This document shows, in pieces, positions 6,193-6,288 of a DNA stretch of 6,288 nucleotides. Positions within the stretch are counted from its first letter, which is position 1, and the number at the start of each line of letters is the position of its first letter. Both the position numbers and the translations under genes were made by a program. The stretch comes from Sphingomonas sp. (lineage in GTDB: Bacteria; Pseudomonadota; Alphaproteobacteria; Sphingomonadales; Sphingomonadaceae). The stretch is from contig JASLBO010000356.1 of the NCBI GenBank assembly GCA_030146605.1, forward strand, positions 1 through 6,288. The letters are read 5' to 3'. Below the pieces are notes generated by a model. The model was given only the letters and a program-made list of their open reading frames with translations, was not told the DNA's origin and searched no databases.

Positions 6193-6230
6193 CTATCTCC
6201 CCTCTGGCATCCCCGAAAGAACAGAGATAG
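6193..6230. repeat. Inverted repeat CTATCTC/GAGATAG, possible operator
   Basis: CTATCTC at 6193-6199 and GAGATAG at 6224-6230 are perfect 7-base inverted arms 24 bases apart. A second nested pair, CTCTG (6202-6206, allowing for one reading of the overlap) and CAGAG (6222-6226), competes with it. The element lies 10-47 bases before the ATG at 6241, where an operator or leader hairpin of a rightward gene would sit. No T-run follows, so it is a poor terminator. Confidence 0.35.
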
Positions 6231-6240
6231 AACGCCCTTC

Positions 6241-6282
6241 ATGCTGACTCACATCAAGAAGCATCGGTGCATCGAATGCTGA
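6241..6282 (+). other. Possible 13-codon leader frame or duplicated gene start
   Basis: From ATG 6241 the frame reads MLTHIKKHRCIEC and stops at TGA 6280-6282. The second ATG (6276) lies inside the last codons in another frame, giving an ATGCTGA overlap of the kind seen in translational coupling. If the repeat continues, the second copy would again start MLTH. There is no good ribosome site before the first ATG. It could be a leader peptide, a gene disrupted by a 35-base duplication, or chance. Confidence 0.25.
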
Positions 6283-6288
6283 CTCACA
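6241..6288 (+). repeat. 13-base direct repeat at a 35-base period, second copy at the window edge
   Basis: ATGCTGACTCACA occurs at 6241-6253 and again at 6276-6288, where the window ends, so the second copy may continue. The bases just before the copies differ (C versus A), so each repeat starts exactly at its ATG. Between them lies a smaller 8-base-period repeat, GCATCGGT/GCATCGAA (6261-6276). The pattern fits a tandem duplication at the start of a gene or the edge of a larger repeat. Confidence 0.6.

Noticed and set aside
5675..6247. A 190-codon rightward frame overlapping the zinc-knuckle gene
   Set aside because: It begins inside the terminator hairpin, is Arg/Pro-rich and has no motif. 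The overlapping frame with the paired CxxC motifs is the better gene.
6241..6288. Start of a CRISPR array
   Set aside because: The shared unit is only 13 bases with a 22-base gap, only two copies are visible, and the intervening DNA has its own internal repeat. No cas genes are in the window.

Overview
The window looks like a piece of a sphingomonad-type alphaproteobacterial chromosome. The DNA is very GC-rich with strong G/C third-position bias, the proteins read like Sphingomonas/Sphingopyxis-family proteins, and one intergenic site fits the general-stress EcfG sigma consensus of Alphaproteobacteria. The genus is an inference from composition and protein style. I see no tRNA, rRNA, insertion sequence or CRISPR array.

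Layout. (1) Positions 1-35 hold the first codons of a leftward response-regulator gene cut by the window edge. A 167-base divergent spacer separates it from (2) a large rightward hybrid histidine kinase (203-2773) with a CHASE3-type sensor, PAS, HisKA, HATPase, receiver and C-terminal Hpt-like domains. The divergent pair could form a complete His-Asp-His-Asp phosphorelay. (3) A convergent leftward gene (2819-3190) encodes a 123-residue single-domain cupin. Its rho-independent terminator lies in the 45-base gap between the two stop codons, and a GGAAC-N17-GTT promoter sits just upstream of its start. (4) The 341-base spacer 3191-3531 is the most structured non-coding part. It holds the cupin promoter, a long imperfect inverted repeat (3268-3370) enclosing two smaller hairpins, and a CTGTCAT/TTGTCAT repeat pair resembling a PHO box. 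(5) A rightward gene (3532-5655) encodes a secreted Tat-type lipoprotein with a calcineurin-like metallophosphoesterase domain and a C-terminal LamG-like jelly roll, followed by a strong hairpin terminator. (6) A small rightward gene (5808-6152) encodes a 114-residue protein with two CxxCxGxG zinc-knuckle motifs and unknown function. (7) The right edge (6153-6288) holds an inverted repeat and a 13-base direct repeat at a 35-base period. The first copy opens a 13-codon reading frame that overlaps the second ATG.

How the genes may work together. No multi-gene operon is visible: every gene has its own flanking signals, and orientation changes three times. The common thread is environmental response: a membrane phosphorelay, a cupin with a stress-type promoter, and an exported phosphoesterase with possible phosphate-responsive control. 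None of the proteins forms an obvious new system. The least explained material is the structured 3268-3370 element and the repeats at the right edge.
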